Both the position numbers and the translations under genes were made by a program. A stretch of DNA of 64,000 nt, taken from contig OZ038422.1 in the NCBI GenBank assembly GCA_964036155.1, positions 80,127,201 through 80,191,200 on the forward strand. Direction: 5' to 3'. A model generated the notes under the pieces. It was not told where the DNA came from. It was given only the letters and a program-made list of their open reading frames with translations, and ran no database searches. This stretch comes from Diploscapter coronatus. Its lineage: Eukaryota > Nematoda > Chromadorea > Rhabditida > Rhabditidae. How positions within the stretch are numbered: position 1 is the stretch's first letter; each line of letters begins with the position of its first letter. Positions 37,282-57,600 of this stretch are shown piece by piece.

Positions 37282-40200
37282 ATGTCGCATTATTTCTATC
37301 CATTAAATCCAGATAATATACTTCTTTTCTTATCTATAATAACAATGATACTACTGATACGTATGAAAAGAGCCCTTAATAAAGTCAGTGGAAAATTCAC
37401 GACATTTGAAAGGCTCCTATCGATAGAAGTAACCTTCAAGATGATTGGAATAATTTATCTCTGTATAATGGTAAATCGATTTACTAACTAACCATATTGA
37501 GATGATATCGTGAGGCCCGAAATAAGAGTGGGTGCAATGCGTCGCACGGTCATTTATTTCAGGCCAGTAAGAAAGAAATATTGTGTTGAAATGAGAGAGA
37601 AAGACAGAAAATGCCTATTCGCATTCTCTTTCTTTGCGCTCTCGTCCACTCTTTGATCGGAGCAAGCAATATCTATTTTGATTATATTATATAAATTATG
37701 AAATTATAAGGTTTGTCTCAAAATTATGAACGCACCCTATATTTTTAGATTTTCAGAACATCAAGAAGAGTTTCAATGAAGCTGATAATGATGATATAAT
37801 CAGACATCAATAACAAATATATTACTACACTTTTTATTCAAATGACGCTTAAACTACGACGCCAGAGATGAAAAGTTCATTTTTTGCTTGTCTCAAAATT
37901 ATGAGCGCACTTTCGCGTTCTTTGCATTCAAGAGCACTACGCCTTAATACTTGAATTATTCTGGCTCAAATTTTGTACACAGATTCCCTAATATATTCCT
38001 CATATATCTGCAAAATTTCAGTTCGATTCGATTTACTATGCCGTTTCTACGATTTTTTTCTGAAAGTATCCCTTAACTATGAAAATTGAGAAGTTCTGGA
38101 ATTGTTGCAACGGACACAACGCCAAAATAGTATGTAAAAATGAAAGAATATCTCCTAACCTTTTTTATCTCTAAATACTAGTTCACACGTTGCGTCGGTT
38201 GCGTCGCTGCGATATTTCCAAATCGCTGAAATTGACCAAAAATGCTAATGAGGGTTCAGAAAAAAATCATAAAGTAGATACATGATATGATATCCGGACA
38301 AATACCACTGATCCTGGGAATATATCTTATTGCGCTTCTTTTGAGACCAAATGCGTCTTTTTGCAGCACGTTACTGAAGATCCGCATTTCATCAAAAATT
38401 TGACGTCGCCTTAACTATGGGAAAATATGCTATTTAAAGCAATTTTCTAAAAAATGTTGTTCCAGGCTCCTATCGATTTTTTTCATTATAAATTGCTATG
38501 ATATTTTGGAAGCCTAATAATAGTGTTATCATGACATGATATCAGTTTCCTGATTGGGTAGCTATATCCTGGGTTATGAATTTTTCTGAACCCTCATTAG
38601 CATTTTTGGGCAATTTCAGCGATTTGGAAATATCGCAGCGACGCAACCGACGCAACGTGTGAACTAGTATTTAGAGATAAAAAAGGTTAGGAGATATTCT
38701 TTCATTTTTACATACTATTTTGGCGTTGTGTCCGTTGCAACAATTCCAGAACTTCTCAATTTTCATAGTTAAGGGATACTTTCAGAAAAAAATCGTAGAA
38801 ACGGCATAGTAAATCGAATCGAACTGAAATTTTGCAGATATATGAGGAATATATTAGGGAATCTGTGTACAAAATTTGAGCCAGAATAATTCAAGTATTA
38901 AGGCGTAGTGCTCTTGAATGCAAAGAACGCGAAAGTGCGCTCATAATTTTGAGACAAGCAAAAAATGAACTTTTCATCTCTGGCGTCGTAGTTTAAGCGT
39001 CATTTGAATAAAAAGTGTAGTAATATATTTGTTATTGATGTCTGATTATATCATCATTATCAGCTTCATTGAAACTCTTCTTGATGTTCTGAAAATCTAA
39101 AAATATAGGGTGCGTTCATAATTTTGAGACAAACCTTATATAAGAGGTGAATAAATCGATGTTTCCATAAGAAAATTAAATACAGTAAATCCTCTAATAG
39201 AAGCCCCCGGGTTTCTATTGTTCAACCCCCAAAAATCGAACATTTTCAAACCGTTATAACTCTTCACCTATACATCGTAGAGACTTGAAATCAAAAGTAA
39301 ATATGTTTTAAATACTCTAAATAAAATGATATAATTCTTCCCAAAATGATTTGAGTAAGGTAATGGGTAGTTCTGAAAATCCGAGGGGGGCTTCAATTAG
39401 GATTTACAGTATCACTCAATTTAAGTATTTGGATGATAGATACCAAACATTGAAGATGATGTGTTGTGGTGTATCAATATATAATAAAGTAAGTAGTTTA
39501 AAGTCGATTAAAATATTTTTATTTTGGCATTATTAATGATGTTTAGTATTTCCTACTGTTTATCCATAATGTAGGACAAATATTTGCAAACATTGGTAAA
39601 CTTATTTCATGTGTTCTGGCTCTTCATCGATCGTTTACTTTGGCTGAGTAATTATTAACTCTCGATTATAAACGAGAGAGGTACTGCTATCAAGCGACTC
39701 CTCTCCCCGCTCTTTTTTTGTTTAGCCATCTGCGTACTCGATTTTCATTGTCAACGCGGGGAGAGAGAGCGAAGACGACGAAACAAAAAGGGACGAGATG
39801 GGGATCTCTCGCTAGCAATACCTCTCTCATTTATAATGGAAAGTTCCTTCGGTAGACATACAGAATTTGCAATTAAACAATTACTTAGAATGTTTTAGCT
39901 CTCCAAATGGCAAAATAGTAAACCTAATAAAACGACTATTTAAAATAGTCTTTATTGCATATATCGCTGTGATATGCTTTTATTTAATATCCAATGTAAT
40001 TCTATATTATTTTATATACTTCGAATATCCAGGAACTAGTCGAGGATTCTATATTTTCTTTAAAATGTTATTCTTAACAGTAAGTTCATTCTATATTTTG
40101 CTACGTAATTAATTGTGCAATATTACAGATTGACATTTTGATTTATTCGAATTATTTCGTAGATGGCATGAATATTATTATTATTCTGACAAGCGCAATA

Positions 40201-40747
40201 TTCATATTAGTTAAAGTTCGGAAGCATTACAGTCAAATGACTACACTAAAGAAAAAAGATGAGACTGGTCTGAATAGACGTCTAATAACGCATGTATGAT
40301 GATTTATAACAAGATTTATGTTTATGAAATATTATGCATACAAAGTTTAATTATATATACAAATATTTAGGTCATATTTGAAATATTCACAAATAGCATG
40401 AACTCTTTTGTTGCTTTTATGTTAGCTATTGGTCTAGATATATCCGAGATTGATCCGACTAAAAACGCGATAGCAAAATATGATTATCCATATAATATGA
40501 TTATAAACACCTTAAATGTAATTAATATAAATTTGTTCTTCATATATTGAAGAAAAATGGGCACGTATTTCAGTGGATATTAATCAATATGAATACTTAT
40601 GGGCCAACATTTCAAACAATCACTCTATATTTTCTAGTCAAAAGGGCATTAAAGGCGAGTTTAGCAAAAATGATCACAAAGATGGATAAATTTAGCGCAT
40701 CGAAAATCAAGACAAAGAAAAGCAGAAAACAAAGAAGAATCAAATAG
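37282..40747 (+). CDS. Serpentine (seven-membrane-segment) chemoreceptor-like protein
   Basis: Exons on the plus strand are 37282-37474 (MSHYFYP..., membrane segments 1-2, ending IIYLCIM), a candidate exon at about 39410-39488 (YLDDRYQTLKMMCCG), then 39547-39648 (YFLLFIHNVGQIFANIGKLI with ISCVLALHRSFTLA, segment 3), 39899-40080 (SPNGKIVNLIKRLFK, segment 4), 40130-40297 (segment 5, ending in a basic loop), 40372-40519 (segment 6) and 40571-40747 (segment 7 with a basic tail ending KSRKQRRIK). Exons from 39547 on chain in phase; the junctions around the 39410 exon do not fully reconcile. The pattern is that of nematode serpentine receptors, which act in the membranes of sensory neurons, but I cannot assign the subfamily or ligand. 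Three of its introns hold mobile elements, and the gene is much more AT-rich than its neighbours. Confidence 0.65.
37709..39136. mobile_element. Fold-back Tc1/mariner-like element with TA duplication
   Basis: Left arm 37709-38267 and right arm 38577-39136 are near-identical inverted copies. The ends are AGGTTTGTCTCAAAATTATG and its complement. TA dinucleotides at 37707-37708 and 39137-39138 fit a Tc1/mariner target duplication. The loop is about 310 bp and there is no transposase. It lies in the long intron of the serpentine receptor gene. Confidence 0.8.
39181..39411. repeat. MITE, about 230 bp, in receptor gene
   Basis: TACAGTAAATCCTCTAATAG with AGCCCCC at the left is matched by AGGGGGGCTTCAATTAGG and ATTTACAGTA at the right in inverted order, both ending in TA. 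Its right end (GATTTACAG) is immediately followed by the candidate receptor exon and could serve as its splice acceptor. Confidence 0.65.
39662..39839. repeat. MITE, about 178 bp, in receptor intron
   Basis: TATAAACGAGAGAGGTACTG at the left is inverted at the right as CAATACCTCTCTCATTTATA, and inner CCCCGCTCTTTTTTTG pairs loosely with CAAAAAGGGACGAGATGGGG. No coding sequence. Confidence 0.6.
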
Positions 40748-41987
40748 CTCCTCAAATAAAACCCATAAATATTGCAGTAGTCAGTAGTTCTAATGTATGA
40801 ATGATCAGCATTTATTAAAAATGATTAATTTCAATTATCTCATTCGGCACTTTCCATATTTATACCGTTATTCATCATTTATTTGCTATAGTGAAATGTT
40901 TAATTCGTATGTGTATTTTCAAAATCAAATAAATTGTCTGAATGACAAACTTAATGAACACCTTAGCAAGTTGACTTGAAGACTTACTTTTTATGTGATA
41001 CTCAAGTCAGAAACTTCAATATAATTTGTATCTGAAAGTTTTTAAAGTCGTATCAAACTATCGTTAAATGCATCAATGATTAAAATTCCCACTTTTTCTT
41101 TCGTCAATGAATTGAAAAACAAGGAAAATAGTTGAACTTATCAATTGCACTACAATTAAACTTTTCGAATCTTTAACTAATTACCTACATCAGATCAATA
41201 TGTCAGTAAGTATTCTGTATGTATCCTTCAATATAGACTGAGGTAAAAACTAGAATTTATCTGGTATAAGCAAAGTATGACTGTTCTATCATGCGCAGTT
41301 GCAACTTATAATTTACATATTATGAACTGAGAAAGTAGATATTGTACACTTTTACATCTCTCCTCTCTTAGGCTCATTCCCTCGAAATAGCACGCGCCCT
41401 GAAGAGATAGCGAAGAAAAGGAGGAGGAAATAGTGAAGAGGAGAAGGGCCAGGGCGCTGAGCACGAATTTGAATATGATGTTTATTTACATTCTAGAACA
41501 AGTTACAAGGCTTCATTTAATAAAAAAAACCTTGTATAGAAAATATTGTAAGGAAAAATGCTATCACATTATCCAAACCCTACCCCTACCCTCTTCTATC
41601 TTATTCTGTATTCTTTAAACTAATAGATGCGTGGATATTCTTTTCACATTTATTTTTCGAATATTGATCATTTTAGAAAGAAAAGTCCTATTAAATTGAG
41701 CTTTGCATCTTGTTCTAGAATGTTCTGGAATGTAAATAAACATCATATTTGAATTCTACGCCCTCGATTACCCTATATACCTGCTCTATATGGTTTAGCT
41801 CGTTAGCACCCATATGCTTGGAATGTTCCAAAATATTTTCATTAGTTTCAACGATTGTTTTCAACAGTGCAACAGATTTATTCACGCGAATTTATAAAAA
41901 AAAAAATTCGATAGAAAATTTTTAAAAATCGAAATTACGAAACTAGACACTTGAAAAATCTCGAAAAGAAGTGCTCGATTTGGCGTT
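40748..41987. other. Intergenic stretch between receptor and guanylyl cyclase genes
   Basis: AT-rich 3' flanks of two convergent genes. Several short frames exist but none shows family features or chains by splicing. Nothing else recognised. Confidence 0.4.
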
Positions 41988-49422
<7,435 letters not shown>

Positions 49423-49423
49423 C

Positions 49424-49437
49424 CTAAAATTATAATA
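49424..49437 (-). promoter_or_regulatory. Probable SL trans-splice acceptor of guanylyl cyclase gene
   Basis: On the minus strand TATTATAATTTTAG lies one base before the start codon. Confidence 0.5.
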
Positions 49438-50105
49438 TTACGGTATGGGGTTTCAGGGACTTCATAAAATAAAATTCACAGTAAGACTTCGGTAAAGTGA
49501 ATATTTAATGAGCAAATCTATGATCAGTAAAGGAGTCTGCTGAAAATATTCTATTTTTCATAAAGATCACCAATTTCCTTTTCGACTTTTTATCATCGAA
49601 CTTCCATATTTTCGTGAGCAAATCCGAACCAAACTCGAATGCATAAAAACTTGTTATTTCCGTTAAAACTGTAGGTTTTGCGTATTTCCAAAGAGAAGTT
49701 CAGCCTTTAGACTAATTTTTAGTTTTCACTCTATAATAAAGATAGAATTTCAAATCTGACTGGGGTAATTTTCAATTCTGTCTATTTTATCTATTTATCG
49801 AGCTTGCTCCATGCGTAAAAGGAAATGCAATTTCCCATTTATGGGGCAGGATTTGCGTCTGAAAATGAGAAAATAGGAAGATTTGCCATTTCGAAAATGG
49901 AATAGACCATGTGATTTTAAAGAGTACTGTAGCTTTATGCTCGCTGCTAGACAAGAGAAGCGTGCTCCATTTCGAATTCTAGTTGCTCCGTTCACGATTA
50001 TCTTCATGACGTCTTTTTCTACGAAAGTTTTATGCAATTATTGCACATCTTTCCTTCAGAGTTTTCCATTTAATCAATTTCCAAGGCTTGGAAATTACCG
50101 AAATG
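49438..50105. other. Shared upstream region of guanylyl cyclase and LRR genes
   Basis: About 0.7 kb between head-to-head start codons. Open frames here are not supported by family features. Both promoters should lie here; no specific site was identified. Confidence 0.4.
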
Positions 50106-50118
50106 TTAAAATTTTCAG
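50106..50118 (+). promoter_or_regulatory. Probable SL trans-splice acceptor of LRR gene
   Basis: TTAAAATTTTCAG ends three bases before the ATG at 50122. Confidence 0.45.
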
Positions 50119-50121
50119 GGA

Positions 50122-53100
50122 ATGGTATCATCTTCACCTCAGCCACCTACTTCTTCTCCACAAAAGAGTTTCAAAGTCCTCCGAATTCGAACCATCCAAA
50201 AATGCAATTACACCTGTAAGAAGAACAAAGTTCCACCGAAGACCAACTCACCCATGTTCACATTCAAAATCCAGCAACCGAATGGTAAACAAGGCTATGG
50301 CAAAAAGTCGAACTTCACCTTCCAAACCCCGTTCCATCCGCTCTGCCCTCCATATCTGCACCCTCTCATATTCCACATCCTCATTACAACACTGTAAGTT
50401 GCCGCATACCTGGGACTGTGTTTGATGACATCGTTCAGGCTATCTCGCAATGCACACGCCATGGAGAGCTTCTGCGATGACAGAATCGGCATATACAGTG
50501 CTATGCCTGACGTGTAAATGATCATTCATTCCAGAACAACAATGCAATCTTAACAATACCATAACTGCAGAAGTCTGTCTCTGGCCAACTACGAATACCC
50601 GCTATGGAATGGTGGAAGTGAGATGGATGCGAGCATAGCTGTGCCCGACCATTGCATGAGGTTGACTCAGTCGGATAACTACAAAAATCTTCTATACGGT
50701 AGGGAAAACTCGGATGGCACCCTTTACAAACAGCTGAATTAAGGTAGCCTAGAGCACGGCGATTTCGCGACGAGTTTCTGCAGCCGACGTTGCGAGCACT
50801 ACGTGCAAGCAAGTTAGTGTTATAGGGTTCGTTGAACCTGAAGGTGCAATGTAGTGCACGGCCCATTTTTCATCTGTCGAGCTCGTCTATACCAAAAATA
50901 TTTGCCTTTGAGCACTGATTATCATCTTAGGAACTGTGAATTGCGCAATTCGTCGTTCAACTCTCGATTGGAACGTTGGTCTCGTGTCAGATCCATGGCC
51001 CACAGACCAACTCAATTGCTCTGACTGGAATATCCCTCTGACAGAAAAGGGAAAGATCGACGTAAGGTTGCCACAAAATAGGCAAAATGAACAACCATTT
51101 AGGGAATTTCGCTGAAATTCGTTGTATCCCTTGACAAAGACGCGTTCTTCAATAGACCTCAGACTCTGGACAACGCCTCTCTAGTCCATCTCTCCTCGTT
51201 CCCTATTAGGTTTCTCATGATGGCGGGATATTCTGAGCAAAAATCTGATAAAGGTCATCTCGTTGTTGAGCAACTCAAGGTTTGTTGTCAAGGTTATTTC
51301 ATTTTCTCTGAAGTTTTGAATCTTAGGAATTCATCGATAAAAATCCGGAAATCACTCAGGTTGTTCTGGGCAGCTATGGAGAGAGATTGAGCTTGACAAG
51401 GTAACTAAAAAATATCATATTTTTATGATGAAGTGCAGCTTTTTCGAAATAAACTGATATATATTTTTTAAAATCGGATAGAAGTTTCCTGGAAGATTAA
51501 TTTTAGCTTCAATGGCATTCTCAAAACTTTGCCAAAACTCGAAGCGCTATCTTATTTTAATGTGGACAGCAAGGAAATTAACGAACAGGCAAAATAGTGA
51601 TTTTTAGGCAAAAATACATTTTTAAAATTTAGCCGCACGACGATTTGTCGAATTTGAGAGCGTTGACATTCAGCAGCGTGAGTGGAATTGAGGGAATACC
51701 CAAGTGGGTTCAGGAAGCTACCAATTTGCAGGTAACATTTACTATATAAAACTTCATTTCTTTCAGGGCAAGAGTCGAAGTCTTCTGTATTCTTCTAATG
51801 TTCACCATAGACACCATTCGTAAAAAAGTTCTTTCGCCTTTTTCTACATCTCTTAGCCTAAAATTAGGTGAATTTTACAAATGGTGGTCATGTGGATAAA
51901 TGAAAAACTCAGAAGACCAAATATTTAGATGCTCCAAATCGCGAGTTTCCTCGACGATTCTTACGATTTGTCCGTGCTCGACAATCTGCCACAACTCGAA
52001 CATTTCTTCCTCGACTGGTAAGCGATCCCTTGAAAATTGCAGTAAACCAAGAATACCAGGACCGACTTGACCAAAATCAAAGCCCCATTTCTGGCGAAAA
52101 GCAAGAAATTGATCTCTCTGGAGATCCGAATGAACCCGATTTCGTCCATTGAAGAGGTAAAATAACTAGAAAATATTTCTTTTCTAATTTTCAAATAATA
52201 GGGTGCCTTCGATCATATGACCGAACTTCGTTACATTTCTTTGGCAGGAAATAGTCTCCCAACGATCCCTCAAAATCTCCTCAAGCCTCTACCGAACCTG
52301 ATCAATATCGATTTGAAAGGGTTAGCTTCGCAAATCTTGTTTTGTTCTACCTGACAAGGAGAGCTCAACTCATGTCATACCGCTTTCATATAAATTTTCC
52401 ATCAATAAGGATTTTCTGACGTTCTAATCACGGATCTGAAGTCGAAAGTGTAACCACGATTCCTGCATTCGTATATGCAGAAAACTTTACAACGTAGCGA
52501 AATAGCATGTGAAATTTAAATTACAAACTAGCATACATTATTTCAATAACAACTCTGCAGTGTAAAACACATCCTTGGGGCTAGGGTTCGCAAGCGATTT
52601 TTCGAAATTAGGGGTTCCGCTTTAAAACCTACACCATTGAATCAAGCTAGTTCTGGAAAGAGTTGAACAACTTTTGCTCCACAAAGTGGGCGAAACTTGC
52701 GGACTCTACTTATGACACCCAAGGCCAGAAAAGTCGCGGTTATACTTTTCGATTTCAGATTCGTATTCGTGATCAGGGTATCTGAATTTCCCCGTATTAA
52801 TAATAAAAGTTAGCCAAAAAACGCTACGACATTAGATGAGCTTCATTGTGTGAAACAATTTTAGATGTGTGGAAACGAAACTGATAGGATTCGATAAAAG
52901 CACTTATTCGGGTTGTCCGAGTCAAGCAAAGGTAAGTGAGCCTCACTTCCTCATGTTCATCAACTAGGAACGTTTCCCTGCACAATGATTGCAGAGCCCT
53001 AGTGTTATACCATATCCATTTTAGGCCGATTGCGATTTCATTTTTGAAATTGAATTAATTCATAAATATCCCTTCCTACTTTTATGATTATGAGCAATTC

Positions 53101-54288
53101 TGCAAAATTATAAAAAAAAAATATATATATATATTCGAGTCTGTTTTCCTTTGTTAACGGGCATGATAGAATGAGCCTTTGGATACTGTAGATTTAGAAA
53201 ATTGTTCAATATGCATTACTCTGATGACGCAAATTTATAACTTTTCTTGGCCGAAAATACATACATTAGACCTCTTTCTGATGACGTCCTAATGATTGCA
53301 AGTCCCTTTTTAGTCCCTCACTGTTTTGCCGGAAATTCAAAACCCGGAAAATGTGATGACGCTGGAACTCTCTGGAATGACGCAGCTGGCCAAAAATGTG
53401 ACACAACTAGCCGAGTATCTGATGCAATTTAAAAACCTAGAGGTATACCGTAATCAGGGAAAAATTGAAAGAAGTAATTTAGATCCTAAATATAGCTGGA
53501 ATCGGCATTACGACTTTGGATGGACTGAAATTGCACAAACTCTGCAACCTACGGGTTCTCAACATCGGAAGCAATTCGTTCACTGGGGTATGTATGATTC
53601 GAAAACGAATACCTTGAAAGAAATAATTGGAAGATAATTTCTTGAAAATTGGACCGAAATTTGAAGGTAAATCTCAAATTTAGAACGACTGGTATCCAGC
53701 GGAAATTCACCTATACCTTCGACTTGAACAAATGCACGTCGATAATTGCAAGGTGGAAAAACCCCAATTTAGAGCATTTTCATCAAATGAAAAGTTAAGA
53801 TCGACAAACTACCCACACCATTCATCGCAACTGTACGCACCTCTCCCGCTATGCTCTACGACATTCCGATGGAGTTGGAGTACAGTGAAACAAAAGCCTG
53901 GGCTGATACTTGTCAAAAAGGTAATTTTCCAGAATATCATGCGCATATAATATCCTTCAGAGACGACCAAAAATTTGAATTCGAAAGTTCTAAAGATAAA
54001 GTCACTTTCACATCCCAAAGTCAAGAACAAAGTGCGCAAACGTCTCTAAAAGGAAACTTAGACAAGCTTTAATTTGTTCATGATACCTCTTTTCCATCTA
54101 GAACTTGTATAGAAAACGATAATAAAAAAGACACCTGCAAGACAGTTTGTCGTGTTTCAGAGACTATGATGGCAATGACGATGTTCAACTACGCAACAGA
54201 GGAGAAGAAATGCGTTTCGAAAATCGATGCTGTCCGAAAGGAAATTCTGGAGCTGGACATGAAACGATGTGAGACAACTTGTGCATAA
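50122..54288 (+). CDS. Extracellular leucine-rich-repeat protein
   Basis: The first exon (50122-50395, MVSSSPQPPTSSPQKSFKVL...) is open for 91 codons and ends in a hydrophobic run LIFHILITTL that continues as SLSLA in the next exon, a likely signal-anchor or internal signal peptide; phase (2) agrees with the next exon at 50572. Then come a Cys-bearing N-terminal region (CMRLTQS, NCAIRRSTLDWNVG, NCSDWNIPL) and a series of LRRs over many small exons (NGILKTLPKLEALS, DNLPQLEHFFLDWTDL, GAFDHMTELRYISLAGNSLP, NLLKPLPNLINIDLKG, ELSGMTQLAKNV). The last exon is Cys-rich, CIENDNKKDTCKTVCRVSET to CETTCA, and stops at 54286-54288. Alternating Leu/Asn spacing and paired Cys caps suit a secreted or cell-surface LRR protein that binds other proteins; no closer family was recognised. 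Exons between about 52880 and 54070 are less sure. Confidence 0.7.
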
Positions 54289-54624
54289 GAATTCCGCCAT
54301 TTTTTGACTAATTTGGGTTTACTGGGAATTTTGTGATATTTCGCTGATTTTAGAATGGAGTTATTATGGATTTTTTCGTCCTAAATTTTGTAATTCCAAT
54401 TCTAATTAAAAAAAAACGTCAACACGATTTATTTGGTGTTTACGGATAGACTTGGGTTGGTATTTTGGTCGAGATCCCGAGAATAAAGTTGTTGATCTGT
54501 TGCTATTGCTGTTGCGCGTTATGCAGCATTTTGATAGAGTATAAATAAATGGAACTAAAAATGAATATTTCATCGTTTCTCCGTACTGCACGATTGCATC
54601 TTTCGATGTGCGGCAACATCCCCG
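54289..54624. other. Convergent 3' flank of LRR and hydrolase genes
   Basis: Short AT-rich stretch between two convergent stop codons. No feature beyond untranslated sequence was recognised. Confidence 0.4.
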
Positions 54625-57600
54625 TCAGAAGCTTTTCTTCTTGACATTCGGCGGCGAAACGGTAGTGTCTGTCTCGTATAGCGAGGGCAGGAATGTGTCG
54701 TAGCGTTGCACTTCTGAAAATTGAAGAGTAATTGTAAGTGTAACGAAAATGATTCATTTTTATTCACTAACATTTTTGGGTCGAAAAATATCATGGTCAA
54801 AGAATCATATGAAACCTTCCTTTATTTGTTAGAGCGTAATTTTCAAATACCTATGAACCAGTATTCATAGAAATAACAAAAAGAAGAAAAAAAAAGGATG
54901 ATATTTGAATAGTGTGATTTTTCAGGTTCGCTGTTCATTTGACATAGACAGAATAACCTTCGGAAAGTTAGATTTTAGTGGGAAGATTCGATTTATAAAT
55001 GAAAAATTCAAAAATAAACGAACCTTCTTCAAATTTAGCCCTGGCAGTGGTCTTGTAGGCGTACCATTTCGACGGAATGTCCAGTCGCTCGAATAGAAAA
55101 CTCCGCACTTTATCCCACACTTTTCGCTCGCAGAATATTCCCTCAAAGTTTCAATTAGTTTCCAATTTGTAAAGATCACTATTTCATGATTCTTCTTCAC
55201 AATGAAATTTGATAAGTATAGCCCAACGATAAATCGTCTGATTCCCTGTCGTGAATAAACATGAGCCAGTGGGAATAAAAATCCTACTTGATGCCCAGAG
55301 CCGTTCATCAGAAAAATCTCGCTGCCTTTGATCACATCCCGCATTGCGACGCCGTGGCTGTGCGAAATAAGGACGTCTGAAAAATTATCTTGCAAAAAAA
55401 ATCAATTTCGGATTTTCAAAAATGAGGCAGATCCCATAAATCATATACCATTCGATAGAACATGAAAAGATATAGAATATACCAAGTAAGTGACTTAAGG
55501 AACCATTTTCCAAATTCTTTATCTTCCCATTCGGTTCTCAATTCTCATCTTCTAATGAATGGTCGTTTTTCTTTTTCTTTCTCACTCAATTTTAGTTTTA
55601 TTCAATTTGTATATTCCCGAGACGGAATCATGTTATTTAAATAGGGTTACTTTCACTTCTAAATCATTATTTTAAGAAGGAAAATTCTGTTTACCTTTTC
55701 AATATTCATCTCTCCTCAAATCGTCATATTTTGAACTGAATCAGCTGTTTTGGCTAGAAGTCGACAAATTTTGAGATACGTTTTTCGGAAATGACCACTA
55801 ATTATCGTAATTTCCAGAATAACTCACCTCAGAGTGGATATTTTCGAGGTGTGTTAACATAAGTTGATCTATTTTCGATATGCTATCAAGTATTTATTGC
55901 TTTTCTTGAATTTATTCGACCGCATTTAAAACAAGAGTAAATTTTCTGGTAATTTTAAAGTTCAGTTCAGTTTGTATAACCCTGGTTAAAAGGTATATTT
56001 ATTTCAGTCATAATTATCTCTTATCACTTTTGGATATCTTCGAGTGGTCTGTATCATATGCATTGGAATTAAATTACTGTTTCACGTTTATTGAATACAA
56101 TTTCTAAATGAAATCTGAGATTACTCTAATCAAGCTTTATTTTATGTTAATGTTTCCGACTTCTCGCCATTTATTCGTTTGTGGGTCGTATTCCTCGATT
56201 GAATTACAAAATTTTTCCTCAAGAACTTTTCGATATCTAAGTTAACGAATATTTCGTATCAGGATATGCAAAATCTCAGCTCACCCTCCGATTGCATACA
56301 ATTTCCCGTTAACGACAATGAGCGAATGGAGATGTCTTGCATAATTCATATCAGCGATTCGAGAAATTCGACTGTCAACTGGAGCTGAGGGGTCGAAACA
56401 CAGACAGGATTTGAATACATTAATATCACTAAATATATAATGATACATTATTTATCATACAAAATTAACGACTTCAATCCTCCAGTTATGTAAATTCTTC
56501 CATTTAGCGATGCAACTCCGAAAAAAGATCGTTTTTCTGGAATCTCTCCAATTTCAATCCATTCCCGTTCATCGTCTGATAATCGATACATCTTATTAAC
56601 ATTAGGTCCAACAATAACTGAATATCCATAATTACAATAATGAATGTGCTATAATGTGACTGTATAAAATTTCATCGCATGTTATTGCTTGAACACGACC
56701 AATTCGACGAGGAAAAGCAGGTCCTGTTTGCCATTTTCCATCTATTAAAACCTGAATAAATTATTTCATGGACTTCATTCAATCTTCTTACATCAACTCG
56801 ATTGGTATATTCCATTGATTTAGAATCCCATCCACCCAAATAATACAATTTGTCTTTGAAATAAGCCACAGATGCCCATTCACGCCATTCAGGAGGATCT
56901 GGTCCTGTAAAATTCTTTGAATCGATCATTCATGGATGTTGATAAGACCTCTTGAAATTCGTCGAGTATTCAAGTCAAATATTTCAAATTTCTTTTTATA
57001 TCCGTCAATTCCAAAAATCTGAAATATGACAAATTATTCAAAATAACGAACATAAGAATTTACCTTATCCTTTGTAGTTGCTACTTGATATGGCCAATAA
57101 TTGTGGAATTTTTCAATCCATTCTACTGAGCGGGTAGATGAATTGAACAGGCCTATTCTTCCTTCATATGTACCATTATTATTTCGATAACGCACTAAAT
57201 TATTACGAATCGTTTCAGTCTCTTAACTTTCAACATAAATTCTTACGGTAAAATAAAATTTTATGCGAATTATTGAATGAATTGTCTCCACCAATCTGAA
57301 AATTATTGATATTTCGGGTTAATTTAGACTCTATTATTAACTAATTGGGTTTCACTTTTTCTAAAATTACCACTTGCATTTTAGTAATTAATTATTTTTA
57401 AGATTCAAAAGAAACGACATTTTGGATTGCCCTCATCAAATCCCCCAACGGTTTATGATGGGATTGAAGACTTGCGATAAGTTTTAGACAGGAATCGTGC
57501 ATGAGGAGACCCTATCGCATTGATTTTGTGTTAATTATTATATTCTTCGTTCAAACTACTAATCCACACGGATACGTGCGCGGATATGCACAAATTAAGC

